64,000 nucleotides of DNA from Eopsaltria australis (Eukaryota; Chordata; Aves; Passeriformes; Petroicidae): NCBI GenBank assembly GCA_034509425.1, contig JAVTVJ010000132.1, forward strand, positions 4,361,470 to 4,425,469, read 5' to 3'. Shown here in pieces: positions 1 through 27,423 of the stretch. Each line of letters opens with the position of its first letter. The first letter of the stretch is position 1. The notes beneath the pieces are model-generated. The model ran no database searches. It had not been told where the DNA came from and saw only the letters and a program-made list of their open reading frames with translations. The position numbers and the translations under genes were made by a program.

Positions 1-2163
1 CTGTGCAGCTGCCTCTCGGTTTCAGACTGCCAAAAAGCCCACAGGACCTTTGCAGCGGCTGTTGAGTGCTGTTGTCTGTGGAGGTCAGCCAGGTCTGCTC
101 CCTCTCTGCTTTGTCTCTGCATTTGGAGCTCCAGGAGGCTGATAATGGGTTTGCTTTTTTTCATCTGAGACTTGCTGAAGCAAACCTTATTAACTTTATG
201 TGAAGACAGCCCTAATTCATTATGGGGATTATGCTTAGCATGTAATTTCCATGCTGCTGATGTAAGAAGGTGCAACACCAATCAACTTACCATGTGCATC
301 TCCTCTAGCCTGGAACAGAGCACCTCATTTGCCAGTTTTTCAGCAGGCAGAGAGATTTAGCATTGCACCACTTGCCTGGTAATGTGTTCTGTAAGATGCC
401 AATTTTGTAACTTCACAGTGCCTATTGAAATGAATGACAGTGTGGAGTACAGAGCCCTTGATGAAAACAAGGGAAAAGCAGGTGCTTAGAGTGGAAGCAT
501 GGCTGCATGGACCTGCAGAGGATGTTTCAGGCATCCCAGTAAAACAGAGTCATCTGCTGTTGGGTTTTGGTTTTGTTTACTGCTTTGCAGGTTTTCTTTA
601 ACCCCTTTCTGCCAGTGCTAAGAAGCCTCATCCCACAGAGCTTCAGAATTTCCAGACCAGGTTCCTGTTCAGTTTATAGCCCAGCCTGAAGATACCTGGT
701 CTGCCTGCTTTGCAGTCCTTTTTTGAGAACTGCTGGTGCCATCTGATTGTTAACATGAAACCTGGATGTCTTGGTGTCAGAATCAACATCCAATTTGTAG
801 TCACCTAAGTCCTAAGAAACTGAATGTGGTTGCCTAACTATGAGGACGTGCAAAAAAGGAGGTATTTACTTCAGTGAAATAATGAAGGGGAGTTATTTAA
901 TTATGTTCAAATTTTACAGACACCCACAAGGAAAGAAAAAAAGGAAATGTGTCATGAAGTTATTTGTTCATGGTTTACAGTATCATCTCCATTAGTAGCA
1001 CTAGGGATGTGTGGTCAAGGGGGAATTTCTAAAACAAAAACTAGGAGTAATGAATGATTATAAGGTACAGTGGATGAAATACTGAATTCAGTCTTGGACC
1101 CTACATTATAACCCTATTTTTGAAAAAGATAATTTGAGAATATTCATGGGTTGGATTTTCTTTTTTATTGTTGCAGAGGATGGAAGGTGTTTTCCTTTTT
1201 AGGAAAGGCAGTAGACATTTCACCAAGCTCTTCTTATTTATAATGACTTCTTTGTGTGCTGAAAGAATTATCTGTGTAAACTGCCATGCTTTCATCAGAG
1301 ACTACATTAATGATACAAATGAGTGGTCTCAGTTAGCACAATTTTATTGAAATAGCATCTTCTCCCTTCCCCCACTCTCTTCCAAATCGTTACAGTGACC
1401 TTGACAGCTGATTGACTGAGATACATGCATTTTTCAAATGTACTAAATGAACAGTCCTAATGTTTATTTTTGAGGATTAGAGGAATACTTCTAGCATTGA
1501 TCTCTGGTTCTGTAACACGAGAGAAAATAAGGATCCGTGTGAACTGTTCTCTTAGAACATCAGGAGTCTGTCTGCAAAGCAAGAGGGAGAAATCTGCTGC
1601 AGCTTTTAATGCCTGCATGCTCCAGGAGCATAGGGAAAGCAGACAAGCTTGGCAGATTTTTTTCAGCATATCTCTCAGCCAGAGGCAAGCACAAACAGTC
1701 CCAGACTCAGACATTTCTCACTCTGCGTGTTTTGGCTCTGAAATGACATTCTAGCTATGTTTGATTTTTTTAATTTATCACATTTAATGCTGTAGATTAC
1801 ATGTTTTTAAACTGATGCTCATTATCGCTTAAATCCTTTTATGCACCTTTTGTTCTGATGTTGGAAAATGTGTGGCTTATTTTGGTGTTTAATATTTTGC
1901 CTGAGCTGAGAGCTGGGTGACTGTCTATTGCTCTGTGTTGTTGCCTTGACTGTGGTACCCAGAGCTGCTTGAGCAATTCCCTTGGAGAGATGCAGAATTC
2001 TCTGATGCTGCAGCAGGGCTGAGGATTAAAAATTCTAGGCTAAAACCCAGTGGTGTTAACAAGGGGGACCTTTCAAAATCATAATTCATAGGACCAATAA
2101 TTGATGGCAAGAAAGAACCTCTAATTTATTTGTGCAAATTCACAAGCTGCTCTTATTTTGCAG
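1..2163 (+). other. TRAPPC12: TRAPPC12 intron (partial), upstream of first visible exon
   Basis: No coding exon was recognised here. The exon that should precede the one at 2164 (it must end one base into a codon) is not in this stretch, so it lies outside the window. The short open frames present have no familiar motif and no splice-site support. The segment is ordinary AT-rich intronic DNA. Confidence 0.75.
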
Positions 2164-17166
<15,003 letters not shown>

Positions 17167-17241
17167 ACCATTTCCAACTAATTTTGTCCAGCAAGGCTGA
17201 TTTTTTAAATTGTATATACTCTTGCTAATGTGTAAATGTGA

Positions 17242-17247
17242 AATAAA
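17242..17247 (+). terminator. TRAPPC12: TRAPPC12 poly(A) signal AATAAA
   Basis: Canonical AATAAA 76 bases after the TRAPPC12 stop, implying a 3' UTR of roughly 90-100 bases. It is the first such hexamer after the stop codon. The cleavage site itself is inferred. Confidence 0.8.
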
Positions 17248-17692
17248 ATCTATTCAATTATGAATATTCAGTGGCATTTCTACAGAACCTGTTATCTCTG
17301 ACAGGCCTGTCGTTGCAAAGACTTTGTGCGGACTTAGAGCCAGCTTCATCCCTGCAGGTCTGTTACTGTCCAGTTACTCCTCGTTGCAGTGTACTATAAT
17401 ATGTATATATACACAATCAACTACTCAGATTCTTTTATGGGAAAAACTGAATTTAACCTTATATTGTCTTCATGATTTTTCAGTACTCAATGAGCAAGCC
17501 ACATGGGCTGATTTAATCAGCTATGAGTTACTGACAGAATATCAGTATGTGTATTACAGGAAGGAAATTCTGAATGCACCTCTCTTCATTTGCTTCTAAT
17601 GTGTGTGCCTCATTTTGTCCCCATCAGACTCCTGAGTATTACACTTTTGTGTGTCCATGGCTGTCAGAGGAGGTTGCTGGATGACCACCATT

Positions 17693-17785
17693 CGGAGTCA
17701 CAGCATGGCTGAGGTTGGGAGGAACTGCTGGAGGCCATCTAGTTCAAGTCCCAGTAGCACAGGGACATGTCCAAGAACATGTGAG
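17693..17785 (-). mobile_element. CR1 3'-end fragment, minus orientation
   Basis: The reverse-complement CR1 3' terminus is recognisable as 'gagtcacagcatggctgaggttgggagg...tggaggccatctagttcaa' followed by 'agggacatgtccaa'. Only the last ~90 bases of the element are present. Confidence 0.75.
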
Positions 17786-19247
17786 GGAGTCATACAGTCC
17801 TGCACAGTATCAGTTTCCCACAGTATGAGGGACTGCACTAAATGGTCTCCCTGTAGTTCCTTGGTTTTGTGTTACTGTTAAATCTTTCAGATTAAAACAT
17901 GTGGGTTCTGCAAATCTGCTCCACTCTGGCATTCTGCTGGGTAGAGAAAGGAGCACTGCCAGTTGGAGTGGAAACACAACAGATTTCAGCTCAGTTCCTC
18001 TCCTGTTATCAAGCAAAAACATTGAGCACGAAGTGTTTCCCAGGGAAAATGATGCAGAGCCTGAGGCAGGGTTAGGCCACACGGAGTGGAAGCAAAAGGG
18101 ATTCAGGACACAAGGCATTTATCAGTGATGCAGCAGTATCAGCATGCACTGATTTTGGCATCCCTCAGAACACAGATTTTTGGAATCACAGTATCACTGT
18201 GATGTATTTCACATCTCTGCCCACATTTCTCCCTTCATCTGTATTGTAAAGATTCAACACAGATACTCCCACTCATACATGAACACAATACATACGTCTC
18301 TTCATAGGGGGGTTTTAGGGTCTTGATATTTAATGTTTAGCAATTGGACTAGTTACTTGTTATAAATCACTGCCATGGGACAATTCTGTTAAGTGTGTTA
18401 CATTTTTTAATACCATATCCATCTATTAATTCTCACTCCCTTTAAATACTCCCACCTGTATTTTTAAGTAACCAATAACTCATTTTTGTGCTTGTCCATC
18501 TGGAGATACTGTACAGGGGCTAAACAGTTGTCCTCAAAAATCAAGTTGTTTGAAAACTTCTGCAGTCTAGACATGCAGAGAGATAAGGACGCTTCAAAGT
18601 TTCTGGTCACCTGAAAAGACATAAGCCTACAGCTTACACAGAAACAGAATTTGCTCCATTTTTACAGTATATTTCTGTTTGACAGGCCACACTTGTACAC
18701 TGAAACAACAGCTAGTTATGTACCAAGCAACTGGAAAAAAACTAAAGCAGTTGGTATTTCTGTTTCTGACTTGGCCTCGAGGTTGAACAGCTGGATCTGA
18801 ATTAAACTTTTGCAGCACCTGGGTAGACTTGTCCTAAGGTACCACAACTAAACTTAAAAATGAAATATTCAGCACCACCTGCTTCAGTTGGGCTTAAACA
18901 CCATTCACGTAACTTTAGTGAGTATTAAAATAGTAAATTAAAAGTAGTTTTACTGGCATTCTTTATGTTTTAAATGCTGCTACAATTTTAAGCAAGGTTT
19001 AACAATAATTGCACAGATTCTCAGTTTACATTGATAACTGAATTGAAATCACTGTAGTTCTCATTTTGTTACAGCTGTTAATCTGATCAGGCATGGTACT
19101 CCCTGTACTCATTTTGTTATTCTAGTAGTATATTTTCTCCAGAAAAAGTCCCTTTTCTTGGGCATAGGGTGTCTTTGGAGATAAAAAGAACTCCTGGTAT
19201 GGGACAACTGTTATTCTCAAAGACGCTGAGAGCACTGAACAATTTGC

Positions 19248-19510
19248 CAGGACATGTAGTTATAGACAAGGGGCAACGTTTTTAAACTAAAAGAGGGTAG
19301 GTTTAGCTTGGACATAAGGAAAACATTCTTCTTCTTGGTGTGGCACTGGAATAGTTTGCCCAGAGAGACTCCCCATACTTGGATGTGTTCAAGACAAAGG
19401 TTGGATAGGTTTTGAGCAACTGGTTCTAGTGGAAGGTGTCCATGCCCTTGGGAGAGGGTTGGACTAGATGATCTTCAAAGGTCCTTTCCAACCCAAGCTA
19501 TTTGTAATTC
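19248..19510 (+). mobile_element. CR1 3'-end fragment, plus orientation
   Basis: Shows the CR1 3'UTR order: 'gacaaggggcaac', 'tggacataaggaaaac', 'ggcactggaatagtttgcccagag', 'gagcaactggttctagtggaagg', and finally 'ggttggactagatgatcttcaaaggtcc' with a decayed tail. It is 5' truncated and non-coding. Confidence 0.9.
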
Positions 19511-20265
19511 CCATTCAAGTTTTTTATAGTAATATGTAAAACAATACAAGAGATTCACACACATTTAGCTGAAGTGTCATGTTGTATTGTTGTACTGTTG
19601 CCTACGCTTTCAGGAAGCCTCATTTGTCTGTTCCAATGCTAAGTGAAAGTAGCATGATCCATCATCATCCAGCATGCTGAGACCACTTGCCACTTTACAA
19701 CTGGAGTAAAAAGCTTCCTTTTTGGTTCCATAGTGCCTGATACTGCACATGTAAATGACAGTCTGTATTCTGATCGGCAGAGAATAAAAATTTATTATCC
19801 TAGTCAGAGTCAAATAACCATTAAAAAAGAAACTCTGAAAATTTAATCCCTTGTTCTCCAAATTTCTCTACATTCTAATTCATGTGTATTACTACATGGG
19901 TCTCACTTCAGCATGTTTGCTCTGTTCTTATTAGTAGAAGCTTTTACTCAGATAAAAATGCCATTAGAGGAGACTTGGACTGAGTGACCTCTAAGCTCAG
20001 TGAGCCATTAAACAAGTGACATCCTGGTAGACTTGCAGAATAATTAAAATTTAAATGCAAAGGCATATTATCACTGGTGGATGTATGCAAATTGTTAACT
20101 GATTATGAAATGCAGGAAAGACTCAATGTCACTTTATGGTTTGGATTTAACATACATACAAGTGAAGTATTTGACTTCCCTATATTCTGCCTGTTACACA
20201 TCTGAATGCTCTATATGATGTTAAAACATTAAAGCTAAGGACAAACTTTGTCCTCAAAACATTAA

Positions 20266-20330
20266 TTACACCAGGCAATCCTGTTAAATTCAATGAATTC
20301 AGCTGAATTTAATGAGGGTTCCTGGTGTAA
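20266..20330. repeat. Imperfect inverted repeat, ancient transposon-like relic
   Basis: Two arms of about 32 bases read as imperfect reverse complements around a centre near 20298. The outer 10 bases (TTACACCAGG / CCTGGTGTAA) are perfectly complementary, and an inner TAAATTCA/TGAATTTA block also pairs. The sequence continues '...ggtgtaaatgagggcag', which resembles an old amniote repeat pattern that I cannot name securely. Confidence 0.6.
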
Positions 20331-22019
20331 ATGAGGGCAGAGCTCAGTTCTAAAACACAGCATGCATATGTCATCTGGCTAAGTGAGAAGAGCTGTGGAA
20401 AGCAGAGCCTGAATGCACTGATTGTTGTATTCAAATCTTAAAGCTTAATGTGCCTTAGCAGAAGTTTTGCATTTAAATTCCCACTTCCATTAAAAGAGGA
20501 GAAAAGAAACTGTACTTCAGACATTCAGATAATTACATTATGCACAGAGACTCTGATCCTCAAAAGGACTTGAGCATCTATCTAGCATTTCTAATACCTA
20601 ACTGCAGTTCAGGTGATAATGGCATCCCCTCACCAGCTGGTCATTGACGTTTTCCTAGTGCCTCAGTTTTCAGACTGAACACATTGAGTGTTCCCCAAAG
20701 GCTTGTGCAGACATGCCTGAAACTCCACAATGGACTTCAGCCAGTGTACTGGAAAGGATTCCTCCACCTACCCCATCCTTCGTGTCAGCAGGAGCGCTCT
20801 GCGCAAGCTGGGTGAGCTCACTGACCTGGAGGAGAAACTCACCCAGCCAGCAAATCCCTCTTCAGATGCATCTTCATCCTGAGGCTTTCAACACAAGGAT
20901 GTGCTGGGAATTACCACACTGCCTGGGCAGGCTGCTGGGGTTTCTGCACTACAGGCAGACAGCTCTGAGAAGCCTTTGCTGCAGGTATTTCACAAATCCA
21001 TTTGGAGAGGGGGATAAGCGGGGTATGATCTGTGTGCACAGCTAAGTTATGTCTCTCTCATTTGTGTGTCAGCTGATGTGCTGAATCAACCACATGTGCT
21101 GGAGCCGTCTAAAAGAGGAGCGCAGGATGTGTGGTACTGCCATCACCAGCTGCAGTGAGAAACACACATTCCCTTACTGCTTCAACTTGCAACCAAGCAA
21201 CGTGGGAAAATGGGACTCAAGTATCAAATGCAGACATAAATGTATTTCAGACAGGCAGAACCACAGCAGGCAGGGTCAACTTTTCCGAGGTTGCTCAGGT
21301 AGCGACCTGTATTGCTGCTGTGCTGAGCAGAGGCCAGGGAAATTAAAGATGTTAGAACAAGGAGAGTTTATCCAGTAGCTCACACCTACAAGAGTTCAAA
21401 GGAAGATGCCATCTACCTCTTCCACCCTGCTTTCTACCCACTTTATATAACATTGAGGAAGAAATCATCTTGCCAGTGAGGTACCTTACAATGTAGGAAC
21501 CTGCACAGTTTCTGGCATTGAACAGCAGTTCTGTAGTGCTGGATGCAAACAAGCTCCAACAATAACTTTCAGGAAATGGTAGCAGAAAGTTGCTTTCCCA
21601 CTTAGTTCTCCCAGTCAGTTTGGGAATTACAAATTTAAAGATTCTCATCGTCAGGAGGTGTGAGAGATGGTCACAGCCCTGGTCTAGGGAGGAGGAGAAA
21701 GGTGTGGATGGGGAAGAGGACCTAGATGCTGCCTTTCCAAGCTGTTCTGGATCGACACCTAGATTTTCTGTCCTAGATTTGGGCAGTCATCTGCAGATGT
21801 TTTTTATGTGTGTGAGTCATTTAAATGAATCCACCTGAAAGGCAGCAATAATGGCTTATAATTTTCCCACAAAGAGAGAAAAAATTGAATGTTACTTTTT
21901 TGAGGCAAGGAAGGAAGGAGGGAGAAGGTTCCTCTTTGGCTTCAAAAAACTGTCAAAACTGTCAGTACTAAATTGAAAAAATTGAAGTAAAGAGATGCAG
22001 AACTAGAGCTGCTTATTAG

Positions 22020-22090
22020 AAGAAAAAAGCCACAACAACAATCCCCCCAGACCCTCCCCCCCAAAAAAAAACCAAAAAAAAAACACTATT
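22020..22090. repeat. A-rich / C-run low-complexity tract
   Basis: Consecutive A-runs interrupted by CC and preceded by short C-runs. It is a low-complexity tract with no retroelement body attached that I can recognise. Confidence 0.75.
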
Positions 22091-25000
22091 TACAATGCAA
22101 GATGTGAGCAAGTACTTCAAAATCTGGGACACACTCCAGTGCAGGCAGCAGGACTGAGCCCCCACCCAAGGCTGGGGCAGCAGCCTGTGCCTAACCCGGC
22201 CAGCATTCTGTTTATGCCCCACCATTTTGTTTTGTTACAGCATCACCAAGGACAGCTCACCTCTTTCCCATGAACAGCGGGTCAGCTTTAAGTTGTCTGA
22301 ATCATTTGGGAAAAAAAAGAAGCCTGAGGGAAGACCCAAATCAAATTCTCCCAGCTCAAATGCCTGTGACCACAGGGGAAACCAGAGCCCAGAGCTCAGC
22401 TTGGCTGCTCTGGGCTGTGTCCATGACCAAAGGCAATCCCAGAGCATACCCAGCCCAATTTTCTACCAGCCAATATTGACAGGCACAACAGTTTTTAATT
22501 GGTACCCTGAGAAGCAGCATAGAGAATGAAACAAAATTAATGCAGGTATCCCAGAGAGAACGGCAGCAGGGGAGGCCAGAATTGAAAGAGATTCACAGCC
22601 CTTTAACTGTTGAATTTTTCCCCAAGCATTTCGGTTTCTGAAATGTTGCTTCATTGCCTTATCTGGGTATTTATACAGTTAACAAATAATGAGGGCTAGT
22701 GACTCAGTTGCACAAAAATAGGTTTTTCAAACTGCAGGTATAGCAGAGTATTATCTTTTTGCAACCACACAAAATGTTTTGGGAATCAAGCTGTAAAATC
22801 ACAATGAGTGCAGTAAATCAGATGAAATTTGCATCTTTGAGCCAGGAATATTCAAATTGTAACACTAATTCATCCCCCAGTGAGTTGATATGTTTATTTG
22901 ACTTCAGGAAATAGAAGACAACTGGCAGTCACCCTATTCTCAGACTTTTTCCCCTATTTGTGGGGGAGGGAAGGAATCTGAGAAATTGTATCATTTTCCC
23001 AGGAAAGACTCCCAAACAGATGATGTCATTTTCAAGCATAGCACAAGTCAGGTCTACAGCGTGGCCAAATATCTGAATCCACAATTTGGCTACAAAGAAA
23101 TATTCTTCAAAGCAGTGCTCAGCTTGCATCTCAGTCTTTATGTGTGCTGGTGTTTGCCAGCTGATACTAAATGACTCTTTGTCAGGAAACTGTCCCTTCT
23201 CATAAATTCCTCGTTCGAGCTAAATCCTGGAACCAGACACCTGGCAGGAGACTGCCTGTACTGCCAGTAGGACCCGATGCTCTGAGTGCATGAAGATTTA
23301 CATTTGAGTTCAGCAGCCAGGACAGGCAGCCACCAGCTCCCACAGCTGCAGGGAGCAGCACAGCCCCTGCTCTCAGGCAGCCCAGGGTGAGACACCCACC
23401 AGCAGCAGCACTTCACCTATTTTTAGGCCCCCTCAAGTGGATGTTACTAGTTAACTACCAACTGGCCATGAAATGTCTTTTCATTAAAAAATCCAGCCAA
23501 AGAAACTCGCCTCAGGACATATAACAAGGGAGCACAGCCACCAGTTTGCTCTTCTAAATTATTAAAAATCCTACTGTCCATCCACAGTTTGCACTGAGTC
23601 CCCTTCAGAAAAGCTCTCTCAAGATGTTAATAAGAAAATGGGGTATATGCCACTTTGGGAAAGTTTGGATTAAAGCAGAAAATAATACATAGGTACCAAA
23701 AAAAGCTATCTTTAAACACCTCAATTCAGTACAATTTCTCCTATTTTTTTTTAAACTCTAATTCTGGAGGAGCTGAAATATTTCCCATGCCTGAGTTAAC
23801 GCTGCCACTATGATGTTGCTGGAACTACTTACATGAATTTTCATACTACATCAATATACCAAGATTTTCCCCTACCTGTGGTAAAACAGAACCATGTTTT
23901 TGGACCAAAAATCCATTTCACTTTGCACTTTTGGGGGGAGGAGGGGAAGGAGTGGGGGAGAAAGAAAAAAACACAAAAATCAAGATGGAAATAAACTGCA
24001 TTTTTCATCTGAAGGAATGGCATGTTCTCCTTCCCATCTCTCCACTTTCTGGAATGTTTTCTATTAATATTAACATTTTTTTCTGCCCCGCTGTTTCCTC
24101 CCACTGTAATTTCCCACATAACCTCTTTGCAGGTGTGGAATCTTTATACCAGCCCCAAATTGCTTTTTTCCTGGCTGACAAAAACCACTTTCAGAGTGCA
24201 AAGCTTTCACCCTTTCAAAGACACCTATAGCACTAAAGGGCATGGACTCCAAAGTGTTGACAGTCAGACCCCACAGCCCCTGCCACCTCTCAGCAGCAGA
24301 ATGCATTGTGCTATGAAAATGATGAACGATCTCCAGTGGGGTGATCGTGTGTTATTTTGACAGCCAGGAGATGGGAGCTGTACTGGGTGTATATATTCCT
24401 CCAGAGAGGCAACAAAACAAGGTGGTTCAGTCCTGCTTCCCAGGTCACATCCTACATCAGCAAGCTGCTGAAAGCAATTGCTGCAGGCAGCCGCTTTACT
24501 GTCCATCCCTCATCACTGCTCCAAACTGTAAATCTCTCCCGAGGAGAATGCATTACCTGCTCTCTCTCCCTAGCCGCTGCCCCAGGCTGTTAGGGGATGG
24601 CTGCTCTTTAAGTGGGGGTTTCTGAGGGCCCATGCTGCTACCCCCACCTCTCCTATTGCAGAGAGAGATCAAAACACAAAAGCCCACAGGAGGAATGAAC
24701 AGTCTCACCTTGGCTTCTGTTAAAAAAAAGGAAACAAAAGCTTAGAAGGGGGATGAATTAGATTGGATACTAGGGACTGATACCAGCACCAGGAGAAAGC
24801 AGTCATTTTACTTTACATTCAGAAACCCAATTTTCTGGGGCATATAAATCACAGGAATAAAATCTGCTGCAGGCAGTAACTGTCATTTATTCCTGTAGTT
24901 GTACCTTGAAAAATCCCCAAACTTTGTTCTGGGAGCAGGAAGCCCCAGTGTGCTGTACAAGAGGACATTCAAGTGCTCCCTTCAGACAAGTGGCACACAA

Positions 25001-25794
25001 ATCCCTGAGCCAGTAAGGCACATGCCACAGCACAGCCTCCCCCATGTGTGTCTGGCTATAACTAAACTTCCTATTTGCTCATAACACCAATTTTTCAGAC
25101 AGGCTTATGGACCACAGCACAAAAGCCAGTCCTGGCTGCATGGAGAGCTGGGTGAGCTTCAATTTTTCCAGTGTGAGTTGTGTCTCCCTCCCATAAACTG
25201 AGCCCACACTGGCAGACTGAAGGGTCACCTGCGTCTCATCTTGCTCGCCATCCAAACCCCAGGAAACCCCTTTTTCTTCCAACTTTTTTCCAACTTTTAA
25301 GTTTAGTATAATTTCACTTCAAAACTGTAACTTCACTTTCAGAAACACTTGAAGAAATAAAACACTTAGAAATGGTTAATAGTAATGCTGCTAAAAAGTG
25401 AGGAAAACACTTACTAGTTACTACTAAAGAAGGGCTGTGTACACACTCATAGGAAAGAACAGTGGGAAAATTCAATTATCCATCATCTGCTACATTAGGA
25501 AGACTCAGATACAGCCATTCCAACCTCCTTCGAGAGTTGTTTATTTAGGAGAATGCTAGACAGGAGCATGTATTATATCTGGCTGAAATCAGCACACAGG
25601 CTGCAGTCAGCTCATCATCCACTGAGAGCTGGAACAGGTAGTACATCTGCCCAGCTGACATAATTCATCATTGAGAAGAGCAAATTCATCCCAAAATGCT
25701 CCAGTGCCCATTGCTGGGGAGCTCCATGTCCTGTGTGAGCACAAGGCATTTACTGAAAACCAGCCTAGTGTGCCTAAGCCTACTCTTCTCCCTC

Positions 25795-25850
25795 TCACAG
25801 CTCAAGAAACTGAGGCACACAGTGATTTGTCCCATGTTACAGAACAAATC
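25795..25850. repeat. MIR-like SINE core relic
   Basis: Contains 'caagaaactgaggcacacag' followed by 'tgatttgtcccatgttac', the diverged form of the amniote MIR core ('gaggaaactgaggcacagag...gacttgcccaaggtcac'). Only a short core is visible and the orientation is assigned by that match. Confidence 0.5.
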
Positions 25851-26284
25851 AATGCCAGCACAGGGAACAAAAGCTGATTAACAATAACAGTAACACTGTT
25901 GTTCAATGGGTCCTAAATGTCAGCACCAAGAATAATAAAAAAACCAAACCAACAAAAAAATCAACATACCTAGGTCAAAGTAATTTTATTAATAATTCAC
26001 AAGAAAAAATTGCTACATTTTACTGAGATAACCACAGCTTTATGTACCAGGGCAGAACTTGGAAAGCTGCATATTAAAATGCCGATTATGCAAATTTATC
26101 TTAAGAACATTTTTAGACAATAATGAAACAAGGTTTATTTTCTTTAATTAAAACCAGAATCCTACATAGTTCATTAGCATGGATTCAGAGCAAAATGAAT
26201 ATTAATGCAGCCCACCTCTCACAATTCTACCTGCCAGAAATACCAAGGAAAAAAAGGTTAGAAAATGGATTCCTGAGCAACTGT

Positions 26285-27200
26285 AAATGCAACTAGCTAA
26301 TGTCACTGCAAGGCTGCCAGCATCTTTGAAAGGTCACAGAGATCAGGAAAACCTTTCTGAGTGGAAAAAGGCAAATAACACTGCCACCTTCAAAAAAGCA
26401 CGAAAGAAGATCTGGGGAACTGCAGGCTGCTCAGCCCCGCCTCAGTCCCCAGGAATGTTAAGAGAGTAGGCCATTATGGAAGGCATTCCAAGCACAAGAA
26501 ATACCAGGCGATGGAGAGCAACCAGTCAATGGCAATTCACCACGGGCACATTCTGCTTGATACCAATTGGCAGGGGCAAGGACTGGCTCTGTGGCAGAGG
26601 GGACACCATAGGTGCCATTCACCTTGACTCCCACAAGGCTTTCACTGGTGTGTCCCACAGCAGCCTTGTAGCCTGACTGAGGATACAAACTCCTGGGTGG
26701 TTGGAGAACCTTGTGTCCATTGGGCTCAAAACAGTCTGTGGTTCAAGCTAAACTATAAGGTGGTTACAAGTAACAGCCCTCAGTCACCAGAAGTAAGGCA
26801 AAACATGTTGAACATCTTAACAGCAGAGAGCCCAGCCAAGGGCACTGCTTTGTGCAGCCTGGAGAGGGGAAGGCTCAGAGGAGACCCAACTACAGTTTCC
26901 TACTAGAGCTGGGACTGTGAAGAACACAGAGCCAGACTCCCCTCAGACATGCAGTGAAAGGGCAATAAACATGAACTACAAACTGCAATCAGGGAGCTGG
27001 CCATAAAGAACAAATGCTTGGCCATGGGAGAAGCAAGGTGCTGGAACCAGCACCCAGACAGGCTGTGGGACCTCTACCACCAGAGGTTTCCAAACTTCAG
27101 AATCTTGAGCAACTTGGTCTGGCTTTAAAACTGGCATAGCAGTTCAAAGGGTTGGACTAAATGATCTTTCAATCTAAATTTGTCTATGATTCTGTGATTC
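26285..27200 (+). mobile_element. CR1 LINE, plus orientation, 5' truncated, partly deleted
   Basis: The left part matches the CR1 reverse-transcriptase region: 'catctttgaaaggtcacagagatcagg', then a block like 'gggaactgcaggctgctcagcc', and 'cacattctgcttgataccaa'. A 'caccttgactcccacaaggctttcac' block follows, equivalent to 'taccttgacttcagcaaggcctttgac'. The right part is 3'UTR ('cagcctggagaggggaaggctcagagg') ending in 'ggttggactaaatgatcttt...tctatgattctgtgattc'. The spacing between parts is too short for a full copy. The frame is destroyed. The tail ends about 50 bases from the ADI1 poly(A) signal. Confidence 0.88.
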
Positions 27201-27250
27201 AAATTTCCTATGTAAATACAAGTTTAATCAGTGAAAAGCAACAAGGCACA

Positions 27251-27256
27251 TTTATT
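27251..27256 (-). terminator. ADI1: ADI1 poly(A) signal AATAAA (minus strand)
   Basis: AATAAA on the minus strand (TTTATT on plus), 35 bases after the ADI1 stop. It is followed on the minus strand by a GU-rich stretch (TGTGCCTTGTTGC) suitable as a downstream element. This would make a 3' UTR of only about 55-60 bases. Confidence 0.65.
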
Positions 27257-27291
27257 CTAACAGGGCTTCAGGACGTTCCACCGGTCAGGTC

Positions 27292-27423
27292 TCAGACTCC
27301 ATTATGTGATTCATCAGCCAAAAACTTCATATACTGCTTCCGAGCAGGAAAATCGTCAGCCGGCCTGTTGTACGCAGTCCAGACGGGCTCTCCAACAAAC
27401 AGCCTCATTGCCTTCACGTAATT
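27292..27423 (-). CDS. ADI1: ADI1 exon 4 (terminal)
   Basis: 43 codons and TGA after a TTGTTTGGCAG acceptor on the minus strand. It begins [20 protein letters not shown] and ends [10 protein letters not shown]. It carries the last cupin strands, conserved with human until the final ~8 residues. Confidence 0.96.
   Translation of the reverse strand, partial: NYVKAMRLFVGEPVWTAYNRPADDFPARKQYMKFLADESHNGV

Larger units (their letters stand above)
17270..27230. other. Intergenic region between convergent TRAPPC12 and ADI1
   Basis: About 10 kb with no recognised gene. It contains CR1 pieces at 17693-17785, 19248-19510 and 26285-27200, an inverted-repeat relic at 20266-20330 and an A-rich tract near 22020-22090. 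Also present are a purine-rich G-run tract near 23931-23970, a MIR-like relic near 25795-25850 and an AT-rich block with an octamer motif near 25975-26215. The many short open frames here (up to about 110 codons) have no familiar motif. Confidence 0.7.

Noticed and set aside
23931..23970. G-rich purine tract as a quadruplex candidate
   Set aside because: It has fewer than four well-separated runs of three or more G, so the classical pattern is not met.
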